The notes: generated by a model not told the origin, from the sequence alone. 64,000 nucleotides of DNA from Hymenobacter piscis (GCF_018760735.1 NZ_JAHHZN010000019.1:20610-84609), one strand, 5' to 3'; counted from the first letter of the stretch, positions 15,654 through 25,698 are shown. Made by a program: numbers and translations.

Positions 15654-17711
15654 TTATTTGCCCACCGTTACCTCCGCCGGACGCCGGGAAATCAGCTCCA
15701 CGTCGGTGAGGTGCTGGGGAAACCAGACGGTCATTTCGCCCTTACCGCGGTTGGCCCAGGCATAGTACGGAATGGCCGTGAGCGTCTGGCGGGTGGTGCT
15801 GATGCTATAATTGGCGGCATCGATCTGCACGGCGGGCACGGGGGCAGTGAGTTGCATGATGCCGTTGAGCATATCGGGCTGCCAGCGGGCCGCGAAGGTG
15901 GTAACGGCCGGCACGATGAGGTTGCTGGCTTTGCCGCCGTTGTCCTTCCACTCGGCGCAGTACACGAGCGGACCGCGTTGCAGGGCTATTTTGCCCTGGT
16001 CGGCCGGCACCTGGGAGCTGGCTACTACCTGGCGCACTTCCATCGGCAGCAGCACTTCTACCACATCGCCCGGGCGCCACTTGCGACTGAGCACGGCGTA
16101 GCCGCGGCGGGTAACGTAGCTGACGGGCCGGCTGTTGATGCTTACGCTGATGTTTGCCTGGGCTGGCGCGGCGAAGCGGTATAGATCGGAGGGTATAGCC
16201 TCATCCTGCGCCCAACCCGGCAGGCGCACCAGCAGGTTGAAATCGGTGGGAGAAGCCGGGCTGACGGTGAATTTCAGCTGGCCTTCCCAGGGATAGTTGT
16301 TTTGCTGGATGATGCGTACGGCCGTGCGATTCACCATCAGGTTGGTGGTGCCGCTGATGAACAGATTGGCGTACACGTCGCGGCCGTTCTGGGCGTATAC
16401 GTAGCCGGGCAAGGAGGGCATCAGGCGGGCCAGGTTGGTGGGGCAGCACGAGCAGTCGAACCAGCCGGCGCGCTGGGGCTCGGTCTGGGGGAAGCTCGTG
16501 CTGCTTCTGATCTGCATGGCGTTGGAGTAGAAGAATGATTTTCCATCGAGACCCACGCCCGAAATCAACCCGTTGTAGAGCACTTTCTCCAGCACGTCCA
16601 CGTATTTGGCGTCGCCGTGGAGCTGAAACATGCGCTGGTTCCAGTACACGTTGGCCACGGCGGCGCAGGTTTCGTTGTAGGCCGTGGTGTTGGGCAGCTC
16701 GTAATTGGCCCCGAATCGTTCCCCGCCTGGTACCGCGCCGGTGCCGCCCGTCACGTACATTTTCCGGCTCACCATGTTCTGCCAGATGCTGTCCACGGCC
16801 AGCAGCAGGGCCTGGTTGCCGGTGAGGGCAGCCACGTCGGCCATAGCCGAGTAGAGGTACTCGGCGCGCACGGCGTGGCCCTCGGCTTCGCGCTGGGCCA
16901 CCACGGGCTTATCGTCCTGCCAGTAGGAGCCGTTGCGCCAGGGGTCCGGACTTTGGGGGTCGTAGCCGTCGTACTGGCCGCGCTGGTCGAGAAAGAACTT
17001 GGCCGTAGTCAGGTACTTGGCTTCGCCGGTCACGCGGTAGAGCTTCACGAGGCCCATCTCCACGATTTCGTGGCCGGGCGCTACGTTGCGCTTGCCGGGG
17101 CCGAACACGGCGCACACCAAGTCGGCGTTTTGGAGGGCGATAGTGAGCAGGCTGCGCTTGCCGGTGGCCTCGTAATGGGCCACGGCGGCCTCGTAGAGGT
17201 GGCCGGCGTTGTAGAGCTCGTGGCTCAGCTCGCGCTCCTTTACCCAGCGCTCCGGTCCGGCCCAGGCGTGCGGATGCGCGGGGTCGATGGTCCGGGCCGT
17301 GTAAAGGTAGCCGTCGGGTTCCTGGGCGGCGGCCACCTTGGCAATGAGCGCGTCCAGGTACTGGTCCAGCTGCTCGTCGGGGTAAAGCCGGAGCGAATAC
17401 GAGGCTCCCTCAATCGTTTTGTAGATGTCGGTGTCGTCAAAGGGGAAGATGGTGGCGAATTTCCCCGTGCGGGCCGCCGCCATCTCAAAGTTTTTGACCC
17501 GATTGGTGGCTTCGCACCGCTGAAATGAGGCCGGAATGGTCACTTCGGTGTTGGTTTTGAGGCGCGGCAGCCAGAAGTTATCGGCCAGCTGCACCCGCGT
17601 AAACGACACGGCCCGGATGGGGTAATCGGAGCGGGGCAGGGCCTGGCCCCGGGCGGGCCCGGCCAGGTGCAGCAGGGCCGCAAAGCCCAGGGGAAGCAGT
17701 ATCTTTTTCAT
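15654..17711 (-). CDS. GH127-type beta-L-arabinofuranosidase (DUF1680 clan)
   Basis: 685 residues, signal peptide 1-23 (PARGQ). The (alpha/alpha)6-barrel of the DUF1680 family is clear: EATNRVKNFEMAA, YLYTARTIDP, ERELSHELYNAGHLYEAAVA, GHAVRAEYLYSAMADVA. The catalytic and zinc-site region is present: Glu in TTAYNETCAAVANVYWNQRM and the Cys cluster in GWFDCSCCPTNLARL, where one Cys is the nucleophile in characterised GH127 enzymes. It would release beta-linked L-arabinofuranose, or act on arabinan branches if it is closer to GH146. It is the last gene of the minus-strand group, with 160 bp to the GH43 gene ahead and no operator of its own. Confidence 0.9.
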   Translation of the reverse strand: MKKILLPLGFAALLHLAGPARGQALPRSDYPIRAVSFTRVQLADNFWLPRLKTNTEVTIPASFQRCEATNRVKNFEMAAARTGKFATIFPFDDTDIYKTIEGASYSLRLYPDEQLDQYLDALIAKVAAAQEPDGYLYTARTIDPAHPHAWAGPERWVKERELSHELYNAGHLYEAAVAHYEATGKRSLLTIALQNADLVCAVFGPGKRNVAPGHEIVEMGLVKLYRVTGEAKYLTTAKFFLDQRGQYDGYDPQSPDPWRNGSYWQDDKPVVAQREAEGHAVRAEYLYSAMADVAALTGNQALLLAVDSIWQNMVSRKMYVTGGTGAVPGGERFGANYELPNTTAYNETCAAVANVYWNQRMFQLHGDAKYVDVLEKVLYNGLISGVGLDGKSFFYSNAMQIRSSTSFPQTEPQRAGWFDCSCCPTNLARLMPSLPGYVYAQNGRDVYANLFISGTTNLMVNRTAVRIIQQNNYPWEGQLKFTVSPASPTDFNLLVRLPGWAQDEAIPSDLYRFAAPAQANISVSINSRPVSYVTRRGYAVLSRKWRPGDVVEVLLPMEVRQVVASSQVPADQGKIALQRGPLVYCAEWKDNGGKASNLIVPAVTTFAARWQPDMLNGIMQLTAPVPAVQIDAANYSISTTRQTLTAIPYYAWANRGKGEMTVWFPQHLTDVELISRRPAEVTVGK

Positions 17712-17871
17712 GGCAATAATGCGCTAAAGCAACAAGAAAAGTGGCCGACCGACGGTCGGGGGTGAGCACGGGGCAGTGTACGTGACGGGCGGCACCGGGG
17801 CGTCCAGCATCGGGTCCCAACCGGCAGTTGGTTGCCAGCATCCGGTATGGAAGCTGGCCGCACGTTGTGCC

Positions 17872-19626
17872 TTACTGCACCACCAGTTTCTGGGAGTAGC
17901 TACCTTGGGCGCCCTGCACGTGCAGCAAGTAGAGGCCGGCGCGCAGGTTTGCCTGCACGGGCAGCGTGGAGCGGCCAGTGCTGGTGGCAGTGTACACCAC
18001 CCGGCCCTGCCCGTCGGTGAGAGTAAGCCGGACGGGGCCGGTGGTCAGCTCAGCGGCCAGCGCCACCACGAAGCGACCCTGGGTGACGGGGTTTGGAAAG
18101 GCGTTGAACAGGGCGGCTTTGGGGGCCTGTGCGGCCAGCACGCGGGCGGCGGTAGCCGGGGCAATGGTCCACTTCTGGCAGTTGTTGCCGAGGTAGTCGT
18201 AGAGGGCCAGTTGCACGCCGGCTGTGCCGGAGCAGGCGGGCACTTCCACCACGCGGTTGCCATTCATGGAAGCCAGCACGTAGCTGCCGCCGCTGGCCCG
18301 CTCCACTTTGAAGCGCTGGTTGGCCGCTCCGCTGTAGGGATAGAGGTTTAGTTTCGCGCCGTTGTTGGGGTTATTGCCCAACACATCGGCCGCCAGGCCC
18401 GCCCCTACGGCCGAGGTAATCTTATATTCCCCGTTGCCCACCGGCGTTAGGTTCCATTGCTGGCAGTTGAGGCCGGCAGCGGTGCCCTGGGCAATGGCCT
18501 GGTTCTGAGCCCCGGTGCAGCCCCAGGAATCCCAGACCAGGCCGTTGCTTAGGTTGCGCAGGGTGTAGCGGCCGGCGGCCACCCAGTCGCGGGTGATGAA
18601 GGGCCAGGCGGCCCCGTCCCAGCCCAAGTTGCCCACACTCAGGCGGGCGCGGCCGTTCTGGTTGCGGTCGTAGTAGTGGTGGGTGAGGTAGTTGGCCCCG
18701 CCCTCCTGAAACAGGCCCACGTGGCCCGGCCCCACGTAGTTGCCGCTGGTGGCCAGCAGCGTGGTGCCGCCGTTGCGGTTCAGGTCCACCCCGTTGCGGT
18801 CGTAATAGGGGCCGGTGATGCTGGTGGCGCGGCCCACCTGAATATAGTAGGTGCTACTGGCGCCCTGGCAGCAGGCACCCTTGTTGATGAACAGGTAGTA
18901 ATAGCTGCCGTTGCGCACGATGTAGGGCGCCTCGCTGCCGCTGTTATTGCGCGTCACGCCGTCGGCGGCCAGGTTGCCAGCCAGCCAGTAGAAGCTGCTG
19001 CCCGAGCGTTTGCCGGTGCTGCCATCGAGCTTCAGCAGGCCGATGCCCTTGGAAAACGAGCCATAGCTCATCCAGAGCCCGCCGCTGGCATCGGTAGTCA
19101 CGGCCGGGTCGATGGCGTTGATGGCGCTGCTGTTGGTGGTCGATACGATTTCGCCCTGGTCCACCCAGCGGTAGTTGGGGCTGGTGGGGTCGAGGGTGAC
19201 GTTGGTGGCCAGCCCAATGGTGGATACCCGCGAGCCGAACGTGGAAACGGAGTAGTAAAGATAGAACTTGCCGTTGCGGTACACGCACTCCGGGGCCCAG
19301 AAGTCGCCCGAGAAGCCCGGCACCTTGCCGCTAATCCAGCTCGGATACTCGTTGCGGTTGAACACCGGCCGGGTGCCCGACTGCCACGTCACAAGGTCGT
19401 CGGAATACATGCCGTAGATACCGATGCCGGTGGTGAACACCCAATATCGGTTGCCGTCTTTCACAATGCTCGACGGATCGTGACAGTTGTCGTTGCCCTG
19501 GAGGGCGAAGGCGGCCGGGACAGCACTCAGTAACCCTGCTAGCAGGGTCAGCAGGCGCAGGGCGCGGAAGAGGACGGGGCGGCCGGCCCGGTCAGGGCGC
19601 GGCGCGGGGAGCAAGGTAGTGTTCAA
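17872..19626 (-). CDS. Secreted GH43 endo-arabinanase with RICIN lectin domain and T9SS tail
   Basis: Three modules are visible. A GH43 propeller carries CHDPSSIVKDGNRYWVFTTG, the Asp motif NAIDPAVTTDASGGLWMSYG and the Glu motif GSEAPYIVRNGSYYYLF, with NKGACCQGASSTYYI. Next is a ricin-type beta-trefoil (about 150 residues, YTLRNLSNGLVWDSWGC, QKWTIAP). Last is a type A T9SS sorting domain starting FNAFPNPVTQGRFVVAL and ending YSQKLVVQ. It should be exported by the Por system and act extracellularly on arabinan. The start is uncertain. The frame runs back to a GTG at 19701, but that codon lies in the terminator of the upstream symporter gene. The TTG at 19626 gives a normal leader and is preferred. 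Confidence 0.88.
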   Translation of the reverse strand: MNTTLLPAPRPDRAGRPVLFRALRLLTLLAGLLSAVPAAFALQGNDNCHDPSSIVKDGNRYWVFTTGIGIYGMYSDDLVTWQSGTRPVFNRNEYPSWISGKVPGFSGDFWAPECVYRNGKFYLYYSVSTFGSRVSTIGLATNVTLDPTSPNYRWVDQGEIVSTTNSSAINAIDPAVTTDASGGLWMSYGSFSKGIGLLKLDGSTGKRSGSSFYWLAGNLAADGVTRNNSGSEAPYIVRNGSYYYLFINKGACCQGASSTYYIQVGRATSITGPYYDRNGVDLNRNGGTTLLATSGNYVGPGHVGLFQEGGANYLTHHYYDRNQNGRARLSVGNLGWDGAAWPFITRDWVAAGRYTLRNLSNGLVWDSWGCTGAQNQAIAQGTAAGLNCQQWNLTPVGNGEYKITSAVGAGLAADVLGNNPNNGAKLNLYPYSGAANQRFKVERASGGSYVLASMNGNRVVEVPACSGTAGVQLALYDYLGNNCQKWTIAPATAARVLAAQAPKAALFNAFPNPVTQGRFVVALAAELTTGPVRLTLTDGQGRVVYTATSTGRSTLPVQANLRAGLYLLHVQGAQGSYSQKLVVQ

Positions 19627-19667
19627 GGTTGTGGAAATTAGGGATGGAAAACACGGAACGGGTATTC

Positions 19668-19712
19668 GGAAAATTGAACCGGGGACGTGAAAAAGCTTCA
19701 CGCCCCCGGTTT
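19668..19712 (-). terminator. Terminator of the symporter gene
   Basis: ACCGGGGACGTGAA (19678-19691) pairs with TTCACGCCCCCGGT (19697-19710), 13 of 14 positions, loop of 5. On the minus strand it is followed by TTCAATTTTCC. It lies 85 bp past the symporter stop and separates that operon from the GH43/GH127 pair. Confidence 0.8.
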
Positions 19713-19794
19713 GGCACTGGCAGCCACCGCGTGGGCGGTGGGCGCGGCAACTTGCTTTCAGTAATAGCTCAAAAAGAACAGCAAAGGCAGGCGG

Positions 19795-21495
19795 TTACCA
19801 GAACTTCACGTACAGCGCCATCAGCAGCAGCATAATGATGGCAATGAGCGCCATCGTCTGGCGGCTGACACGGAACATGGAGGCATTGAGCTGGATGGCG
19901 CGGGCATTCACCACCGGTCCGGCCAGGCTGGTGCCAATCATCAGCAGCATGGTGATGGCGAAAGAGAGGCCCATGCAGATCAGAAAGGGGATTTCGAACG
20001 TGCCCCGGCCATTGGGGAAAGCCGTGTAAAGCAGCGTTTCGTGGCCCAGCGTTTCGGGGGCATAATTGTTGAAGAACACCGACAGCGCAAAGCCTGCTAG
20101 AATGCCCACGATGCCAGCTGTGGCCGTGGTGCGCTTCCAGAACATGCCCAGCAGGAACACCGCCAGAATGCCAGGCGAAATGAAGCCCGTGTACTTTTGA
20201 ATGAACTGGAAGCCACCTTCGCCTCCGATGCCCAGCAAATCCTGCCAGGTAAAGCCCACGCTCAGCACAATGGCGGCCAGAATGGTCAGCCGGCCCACCC
20301 ACACCTGCTTCTTCTCCGAAGCCTCGGGCGCCAGGTAGCGCTTGTAGATATCGAGGGTAAAAATGGTCGAAATCGAGTTCACCTTGCCTGCCAGCGAGGC
20401 CACGATGGCCGCCGTGAGGGCCGCCATGCTCAGGCCCTTGAGGCCGTTGGGCAGGAAGGTGAGAATGGCCGAGTACGCATTATCGGAGTTGAAGGCGCCG
20501 GTGCTCGACATTTCGGCCTGGAGGCTGCCGTTTTGGTAGAGCACGTAAGCCGCAATGCCGGGCAGCATTACAATCACGGGCATCATCAGCTTGAGCAAAC
20601 CGGCGAACAGGATGCCGGTGCGGGCGGTGGGCAAATCGGCGCCGAGGGCGCGCTGGGTGATGTACTGGTTGCAGCCCCAGTAGTTGAGGTTCACAATCCA
20701 CTGGCCGGCCAAGTACATGGCAATGCCGGGCAGAGCCAGGTAATTATCCACCTGGGGCTGGGGCGTGCCGGCCGTGGGCTTGGCAAAAATCATGTGGAAG
20801 TGGTCGGGTGCCTTGTCCATGAGGGCGTTGAAACCCGAAATAGCCCCGCCCCCGAGGCCGAACTTCTCACTCACCAGGCTCAGGGCAATGTAGGTCGTCA
20901 CGAGGCCGCCCACTACCAGCACCACTACCTGCACCACGTCGGTGTAGCCGACCACCTTCATGCCGCCAATGGAAATCAGCAGGGCAAACAGGGCCAGCAG
21001 AATGATGATGGTGTGGAAACTGTCGCCGCCGACGAGGTTGCTCAGGGCCAGCGCCCCCAGGTACAGGATGGAGGTCAGGTTGACCAGCACGTACAGGAAG
21101 AGCCAGAAAATGCTCATAATCAGGCTCAGCGTGGCGTTGTAGCGCTGCTCCAGAAACTGCGGCATCGTGAAGATTTTGTTTTTTAGGTACACCGGCATAA
21201 AGAACACGGCCACCAGAATCAGCACCACGGCCGCCACCCACTCGTAGGCGGCCACGGCCACGCCCACCTTAAAGCCCGAGCCCGACATGCCGATGAACTG
21301 CTCGGCCGAGATGTTGGAGGCAATCATACTCGCCCCAATGGCCCACCAGGTGAGAGAACCCTCGGCCAGGAAGTAGTCTTTAGTGCTTTGTTCGGCTTTC
21401 TGCTTGCTCTTATAGATGTAAAAACCGTAGGCCGATACCCCGATTAAGTACACAAAAAAGACCAGTAGGTCCAGCGTAGTAAGGTTATTACGCAT
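19795..21495 (-). CDS. SSS-family sodium/sugar symporter, probable L-arabinose importer
   Basis: 566 residues with about 14 hydrophobic helices. Solute:sodium symporter features: STKDYFLAEGSLTWWAIGAS followed by MIASNISAEQFIGMSGSGF at the N-terminus, ISIGGMKVVGYTDVVQ in the middle, and GLSMAALTAAIVASLAGKVN near the sodium site. It resembles the SGLT branch that carries hexoses and pentoses. Its position directly after araA in the araBDA cluster points to arabinose; substrate specificity is inferred. It starts 138 bp beyond the araA stop and is followed by a terminator. Confidence 0.9.
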   Translation of the reverse strand: MRNNLTTLDLLVFFVYLIGVSAYGFYIYKSKQKAEQSTKDYFLAEGSLTWWAIGASMIASNISAEQFIGMSGSGFKVGVAVAAYEWVAAVVLILVAVFFMPVYLKNKIFTMPQFLEQRYNATLSLIMSIFWLFLYVLVNLTSILYLGALALSNLVGGDSFHTIIILLALFALLISIGGMKVVGYTDVVQVVVLVVGGLVTTYIALSLVSEKFGLGGGAISGFNALMDKAPDHFHMIFAKPTAGTPQPQVDNYLALPGIAMYLAGQWIVNLNYWGCNQYITQRALGADLPTARTGILFAGLLKLMMPVIVMLPGIAAYVLYQNGSLQAEMSSTGAFNSDNAYSAILTFLPNGLKGLSMAALTAAIVASLAGKVNSISTIFTLDIYKRYLAPEASEKKQVWVGRLTILAAIVLSVGFTWQDLLGIGGEGGFQFIQKYTGFISPGILAVFLLGMFWKRTTATAGIVGILAGFALSVFFNNYAPETLGHETLLYTAFPNGRGTFEIPFLICMGLSFAITMLLMIGTSLAGPVVNARAIQLNASMFRVSRQTMALIAIIMLLLMALYVKFW

Positions 21496-21633
21496 CAGAA
21501 TCGGTGGGAGAGTTTGGTGGGAATGGTGGGAGATGATGAGGTGCTAGTTGCCGGTTGGCATTGGCTATGGAAAAAGAATTACCACCAAGTCAGGGGGCGG
21601 ATTGATAGTTCTTTTTCCCTGACAACTAAAAAC

Positions 21634-23124
21634 CTACCGGCTGCCGAAGGCCACTTCGTTGTAGCGCAGCTCGTTTTTGAAGGTGCGCAGGCGGGTTTCA
21701 TCGTCGATGATGAGGTACTCGATGCCGGCCATTTCGGCGAAGTCTTCGAGGTACTCGGCCGTGAGGTTCTGGCTGTAGCCGGTGTGGTGGGCGCCACCGG
21801 CCAGAATCCAGGCCGCAACGCCGGTTTTCAGGTCGGGCTTCACCTTCCAGAGCACGCGGGCTACGGGCAGCTTGGGCAGGTCGTGCTCGGGTGCCACGGC
21901 TTCCACCTCATTCACAATCAGGCGGAAGCGGTGCCCCAGGTCCACGATGGTGGCGTTGAGGGCCGGGCCGGCGGGGCAGTTGAACACCAGGCGGGCCGGG
22001 TCGGCTTTACCACCAATGCCTAGCGGGTGCACTTCCACCTTCACGTTGCCCTCGGAAATAGTGGGGCAGATTTCCAGCATGTGGGAGCCCAGCACCAGCT
22101 CGTTGCCGGGCTGGAAGTGGTAGGTGTAGTCTTCCATGAAGGAGTTGCCGCCGGGCAGGCCCGCGCCCATCACCTTCAGGGCGCGCACCAGGGCCGCCGT
22201 TTTCCAGTCGCCTTCCCCCCCAAAGCCGTAGCCCTCGGCCATCAGGCGTTGGGTAGCAATGCCGGGCAGCTGCACCATGCCGTGCAAATCCTCGAAGGTA
22301 TCGGTGAAGCCGATGGCCTTTTTGTCCTGCAGAAACCGGCGCATGCCGGCCTCTATGCGGGCCGCGTCGCGCAGGCCTTCGCGCTGGCTGCCGCCGTCCC
22401 GCAGCGAGTCGGCCAGCTCGTATTCCTGCTCGTAGGTGGCCAGCAGGGCATTTACCTGCTCCTCGGTCACCTCATTAATCACGGCTACCAAATCGCCAAT
22501 GCCGTAGGTGTTCACCTCGTAGCCAAACTGCAGCTCGGCCTGCACCTTGTCGCCCTCGGTTACGGCCACGTAGCGCATGTTGTCGCCGAAGCGCACGATG
22601 CGGCCGCCCTGCCAGTCGGCCCAGGCGCAGGCCGCGCGGGCCCAGATGCGGAGGCGCTCCTGGGCGTCGGCACTCTGCCAGTGGCCCACCACCACCTTGC
22701 GCTTCACCCGCATGCGCGACGTGATGAAGCCAAACTCCCGGTCGCCGTGCGCCGATTGGTTGGTGTTCATGAAGTCCATGTCGATGTCGGCCCAGGGAAT
22801 GTCGCGGTTGAACTGGGTGTGCAGGTGGGCCAGCGGCTTCTGCAGAATCTTCAGGCCGTTGATCCACATTTTGGCCGGCGAGAAGGTGTGCATCCAGGCA
22901 ATCAGGCCCACGCAGTTGGGGGTGGTATTGGCTTCCTGGATCAGCTGGTATATTTCGGCTGGTCCCGTCAGCACGGGCTTGTATACCACCTTAATGGGCA
23001 GCGCCGAGCCGAGGGCTTCGGCAATCTGCTGGGAGTGCCGGGCTACTTCCTCCAGAGTTTCGGGGCCGTAGAGGTGCTGGCTGCCGGTGATAAACCAGGC
23101 TTCGTAGTGGGAAATGTCGAGCAT
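21634..23124 (-). CDS. araA: L-arabinose isomerase
   Basis: Converts L-arabinose to L-ribulose in the cytoplasm, Mn-dependent. 496 residues, the usual family length (about 500). Recognised from the N-terminus EAWFITGSQHLYGPETLEEV, then NTTPNCVGLIAWMHTFSPAK, and the metal-ligand region GFTDTFEDLHGMVQLPGIAT with later GSHMLEICPTI and GGAHHTGYSQ. It starts 70 bp after the araD stop, with a half-operator in that gap, so it may be transcribed both from the araB side and from its own promoter. Confidence 0.96.
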   Translation of the reverse strand: MLDISHYEAWFITGSQHLYGPETLEEVARHSQQIAEALGSALPIKVVYKPVLTGPAEIYQLIQEANTTPNCVGLIAWMHTFSPAKMWINGLKILQKPLAHLHTQFNRDIPWADIDMDFMNTNQSAHGDREFGFITSRMRVKRKVVVGHWQSADAQERLRIWARAACAWADWQGGRIVRFGDNMRYVAVTEGDKVQAELQFGYEVNTYGIGDLVAVINEVTEEQVNALLATYEQEYELADSLRDGGSQREGLRDAARIEAGMRRFLQDKKAIGFTDTFEDLHGMVQLPGIATQRLMAEGYGFGGEGDWKTAALVRALKVMGAGLPGGNSFMEDYTYHFQPGNELVLGSHMLEICPTISEGNVKVEVHPLGIGGKADPARLVFNCPAGPALNATIVDLGHRFRLIVNEVEAVAPEHDLPKLPVARVLWKVKPDLKTGVAAWILAGGAHHTGYSQNLTAEYLEDFAEMAGIEYLIIDDETRLRTFKNELRYNEVAFGSR

Positions 23125-23158
23125 GGGTGAAAGGCGAATGAAACCGGGGTGGTTTTAG

Positions 23159-23177
23159 TTAATCGATTGTGTTAAGA
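23159..23177. promoter_or_regulatory. Possible half-operator before araA
   Basis: GTTAATCGATTGTGTTAA in this interval keeps the right half (CGATTGTG-TAA-like) of the locus operator, but the left CACA block is missing. It lies about 35-50 bp upstream of the araA start. Weak; could be a degenerate site or chance. Confidence 0.35.
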
Positions 23178-23194
23178 GGCAAGAAGAAAGAAAA

Positions 23195-23896
23195 CTAGCT
23201 CTGGCCGTAGTAGGAATGCGCACCGTGCTTGCGCTCGTAGTGCTTCTGAACCAGGGCTTCTTTCAGACGGGGCACGTCGGGGCGGAGGGTACAGCTGAGA
23301 TAGGCCATGCGGGCTACTTCTTCCAGCACGGCGCTGTGGTACACGGCTTTTTCCACGGTTTTGCCCCAGGTGAAGGGCGCGTGGTTGCTGAGCAGTACCA
23401 TCTGCACTTCCTGGGGCGAGAGCCCGCGGCGCTCAAACTCGTGGATGATTTGCCAGCCGGTCTGGTGCTCGTAGTCGCCGGCAATCATCTGGTCGTCCAT
23501 GGGCGGAGCGCAGGGAATGTCCACCGTGAGGTGGTCGGCGTGGGTGGTGCCCAGAATGGGGATATCCAGCTGGGCCTGGGCCCAGGCCGTGGCGTAGGTG
23601 CTGTGCGTGTGCACAATGCCGCCGATATGCTCCCAGTGGCCGTAGAGTACGGCGTGGGTTTTGGTATCCGACGACGGCCGCTTCTCTCCTTCTACCACGT
23701 TATTCTGAAAGTCCACCACCACCATGTCCTCGGGCCGGAGCGTGGCGTAGGGTATGCCGCTGGGCTTGATGGCAAACACCCCCCGCGCCCGGTCCACCAC
23801 GCTGGCGTTGCCGAAGGTGAAGAGTACCAGCCCCAGGGCCGGCAGCTGCATATTGGCCTCGTAGCAGGCCTGTTTCAACTCCTGGTACTGGCTCAT
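23195..23896 (-). CDS. araD: L-ribulose-5-phosphate 4-epimerase
   Basis: Turns L-ribulose-5-P into D-xylulose-5-P. 233 residues, class II aldolase fold. Motifs: phosphate-binding FTFGNASVVDR, then KPSGIPYATL, and zinc ligands in GIVHTHSTYATAWAQ and GTTHADHLTVDIPC (E. coli AraD is 231 residues). The ATG at 23896 overlaps the araB stop (ATGA), showing tight co-translation with the kinase. The product feeds transketolase encoded at 9.2-11.3 kb. Confidence 0.95.
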   Translation of the reverse strand: MSQYQELKQACYEANMQLPALGLVLFTFGNASVVDRARGVFAIKPSGIPYATLRPEDMVVVDFQNNVVEGEKRPSSDTKTHAVLYGHWEHIGGIVHTHSTYATAWAQAQLDIPILGTTHADHLTVDIPCAPPMDDQMIAGDYEHQTGWQIIHEFERRGLSPQEVQMVLLSNHAPFTWGKTVEKAVYHSAVLEEVARMAYLSCTLRPDVPRLKEALVQKHYERKHGAHSYYGQS

Positions 23897-25611
23897 GCGT
23901 GGGCGGCGGTTTCGGGTTCGGATTCTACTTCAACCGGAGCGGTGGCCTGCTCCACAAACTGCCCGAAGGTCTGGTACTGCTCGTAGCGGCGCTGGTAGTC
24001 GGCCACGCGGGCCGGGTTGGGCTGGTAGGTTTGGGCGAAGCCGTTACCCATGGCCCGCTGGGCCGCCTCCACGCTGGGGTGAATACCGGCGGCCACGGCT
24101 GCGTACATAGCCGAGCCCAGGGCCGGCGCCTGGTCCGATTCAGCCACTTTGATGGGACGGTTGAGCACGTCGGCCAGGGTCTGCATCAGGAAGCCCGATT
24201 TCTTGGCCACCCCGCCCAGCCCGATAACCTGCTGGATGGGAATGCCTTCCTGCTCGAAGCGCTCCACAATCAGGCGCGAGCCGTAGCAGATGGACTCCAC
24301 CAGGGCCCGGAAAATCTGCGGGGCGTCGGTGCCCATCGTGAGGTTCATGAGGGCACCTTTCAGGGCCTGGTTGGCGTCGGGGGTGCGGCGGCCGTTCACC
24401 CAGTCCAGGGCCAGCACCTGCGAGTCGTCGGGATGCACGGCGGCGGCGGCCCGGTTCAGCTCGGCCATCATCTTGTCGCTCAGCTCCTCGCGCAGCGCCT
24501 GCTGCTGTTCCGGCGTCAGCAGGGCCGACTGCGGCAGCAAGGTGCGCAGCGGCCACTCCAGCACGCCCCGGAACCAGGCCAGCAAATCGCCCACGGCCGA
24601 TTGGCCGGCTTCCAGACCCAGCATACCGGGAATTACGGAGCCATCTACCTGCCCGCAGATGCCGGGCACCAGCTTCCCTCCTACTTCGTGCATGGGTGCC
24701 ACCACAATGTCGCAGGTGCTGGTGCCCATCACCTTTACCATCGAGTAGGCCTCGATTTCGCCCGCCACGGCCCCGGCGTGGGCATCGAAGGAGCCCACGG
24801 CTACCACCGTGTCGGTGGTCAGGCCCAAGCGTTGGGCCCACTCCTCGGAGAGGTGGCCGGCTACTTCGTCGGCGGTGTAGGTTTGCTCGAACAGCCGCTC
24901 GCGCAGGCCGCCCAGCCGGGGCTCCAGCAGGGTCAGGAACTCCTCGGAAGGCAGGCCGCCCCAGCTTTCGTGCCACATGGCCTTGTGGCCGGCAGCACAG
25001 CGGCTGCGCTTGCAGGTTTTCAACTCGCCGCCGGTGAGCAGCAGCGTGAGCCAGTCGCAGTGCTCCATCCAGGAGTAGGCGGCGCGGGCCACGGCCTCGT
25101 CCTCGCGCACCACGTGCATAATCTTGGCCCAGAACCACTCCGAGGAGTAGATGCCGCCCGAAAAGCGGGTGTAGTCCTCGCCGCCCCAGGTGCGGGCCTT
25201 ATGGTTGATTTCGGCGGCCTCGGCCAGGGCCGTGTGGTCCTTCCAGAGCACGAACATGGCGTTCGGGTTCTCGGCAAACTCGGGCAGTAGGGCCAGGGCC
25301 ACGCCCTGCTCGTTCACGGGCCCGGGCGTCGAGCCAGTGGTGTCCACGGCCAGACCCTTAATCTGGGCGGCTGGCACATGCTGGGCCACCCGGCGCACGG
25401 TGGCTTCCAGGCCCTCGATGTGGTCGAGGGGGTGCTGGCGGAACTGGTTGCGGGCGGCGTTGCAGTAGCGCTTCGTTTTCCAGCGGGCGTACGGGTGCAC
25501 CGCCTGGGCTACTTCCTGGCCGGTATGGGCACTGACCAGCACGGCCCGCACGGAGTCGGAGCCGTAGTCGATGCCGATAACGTAGGCGTCAGAGGGGGTA
25601 TGATTTTCCAC
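23893..25611 (-). CDS. araB: Ribulokinase
   Basis: Phosphorylates L-ribulose at O5. FGGY kinase fold: N-terminal ATP loop YVIGIDYGSDSVRAVLV, then GLAVDTTGSTPGPVNEQG, a second lobe with VAVGSFDAHAGAVAGEIE, VMGTSTCDIVVAP and IGLGGVAKKSGFLMQ. The GTG at 25611 (MENHTPSDAYVIG) gives 572 residues, matching the family (560-570). The frame remains open to a TTG at 25680, but the extra 23 residues precede the first strand and look untranslated. It ends overlapping araD by 4 bp and lies 88 bp behind galM. Confidence 0.95.
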   Translation of the reverse strand: MENHTPSDAYVIGIDYGSDSVRAVLVSAHTGQEVAQAVHPYARWKTKRYCNAARNQFRQHPLDHIEGLEATVRRVAQHVPAAQIKGLAVDTTGSTPGPVNEQGVALALLPEFAENPNAMFVLWKDHTALAEAAEINHKARTWGGEDYTRFSGGIYSSEWFWAKIMHVVREDEAVARAAYSWMEHCDWLTLLLTGGELKTCKRSRCAAGHKAMWHESWGGLPSEEFLTLLEPRLGGLRERLFEQTYTADEVAGHLSEEWAQRLGLTTDTVVAVGSFDAHAGAVAGEIEAYSMVKVMGTSTCDIVVAPMHEVGGKLVPGICGQVDGSVIPGMLGLEAGQSAVGDLLAWFRGVLEWPLRTLLPQSALLTPEQQQALREELSDKMMAELNRAAAAVHPDDSQVLALDWVNGRRTPDANQALKGALMNLTMGTDAPQIFRALVESICYGSRLIVERFEQEGIPIQQVIGLGGVAKKSGFLMQTLADVLNRPIKVAESDQAPALGSAMYAAVAAGIHPSVEAAQRAMGNGFAQTYQPNPARVADYQRRYEQYQTFGQFVEQATAPVEVESEPETAAHA

Positions 25612-25698
25612 GGGATAAGGACTTAAAATGGGAACAACGGCCGCCGATGGCCGGTCAGTAGCAGCGGCGCGGCCGACCAAAGCCGTTGCGCTTCTCCC

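Noticed and set aside
21589..21623. GTCAGGG ... CCCTGAC stem between araA and the symporter gene
   Set aside because: Only 7 bp with a long loop and no T-run; too weak to call a terminator.
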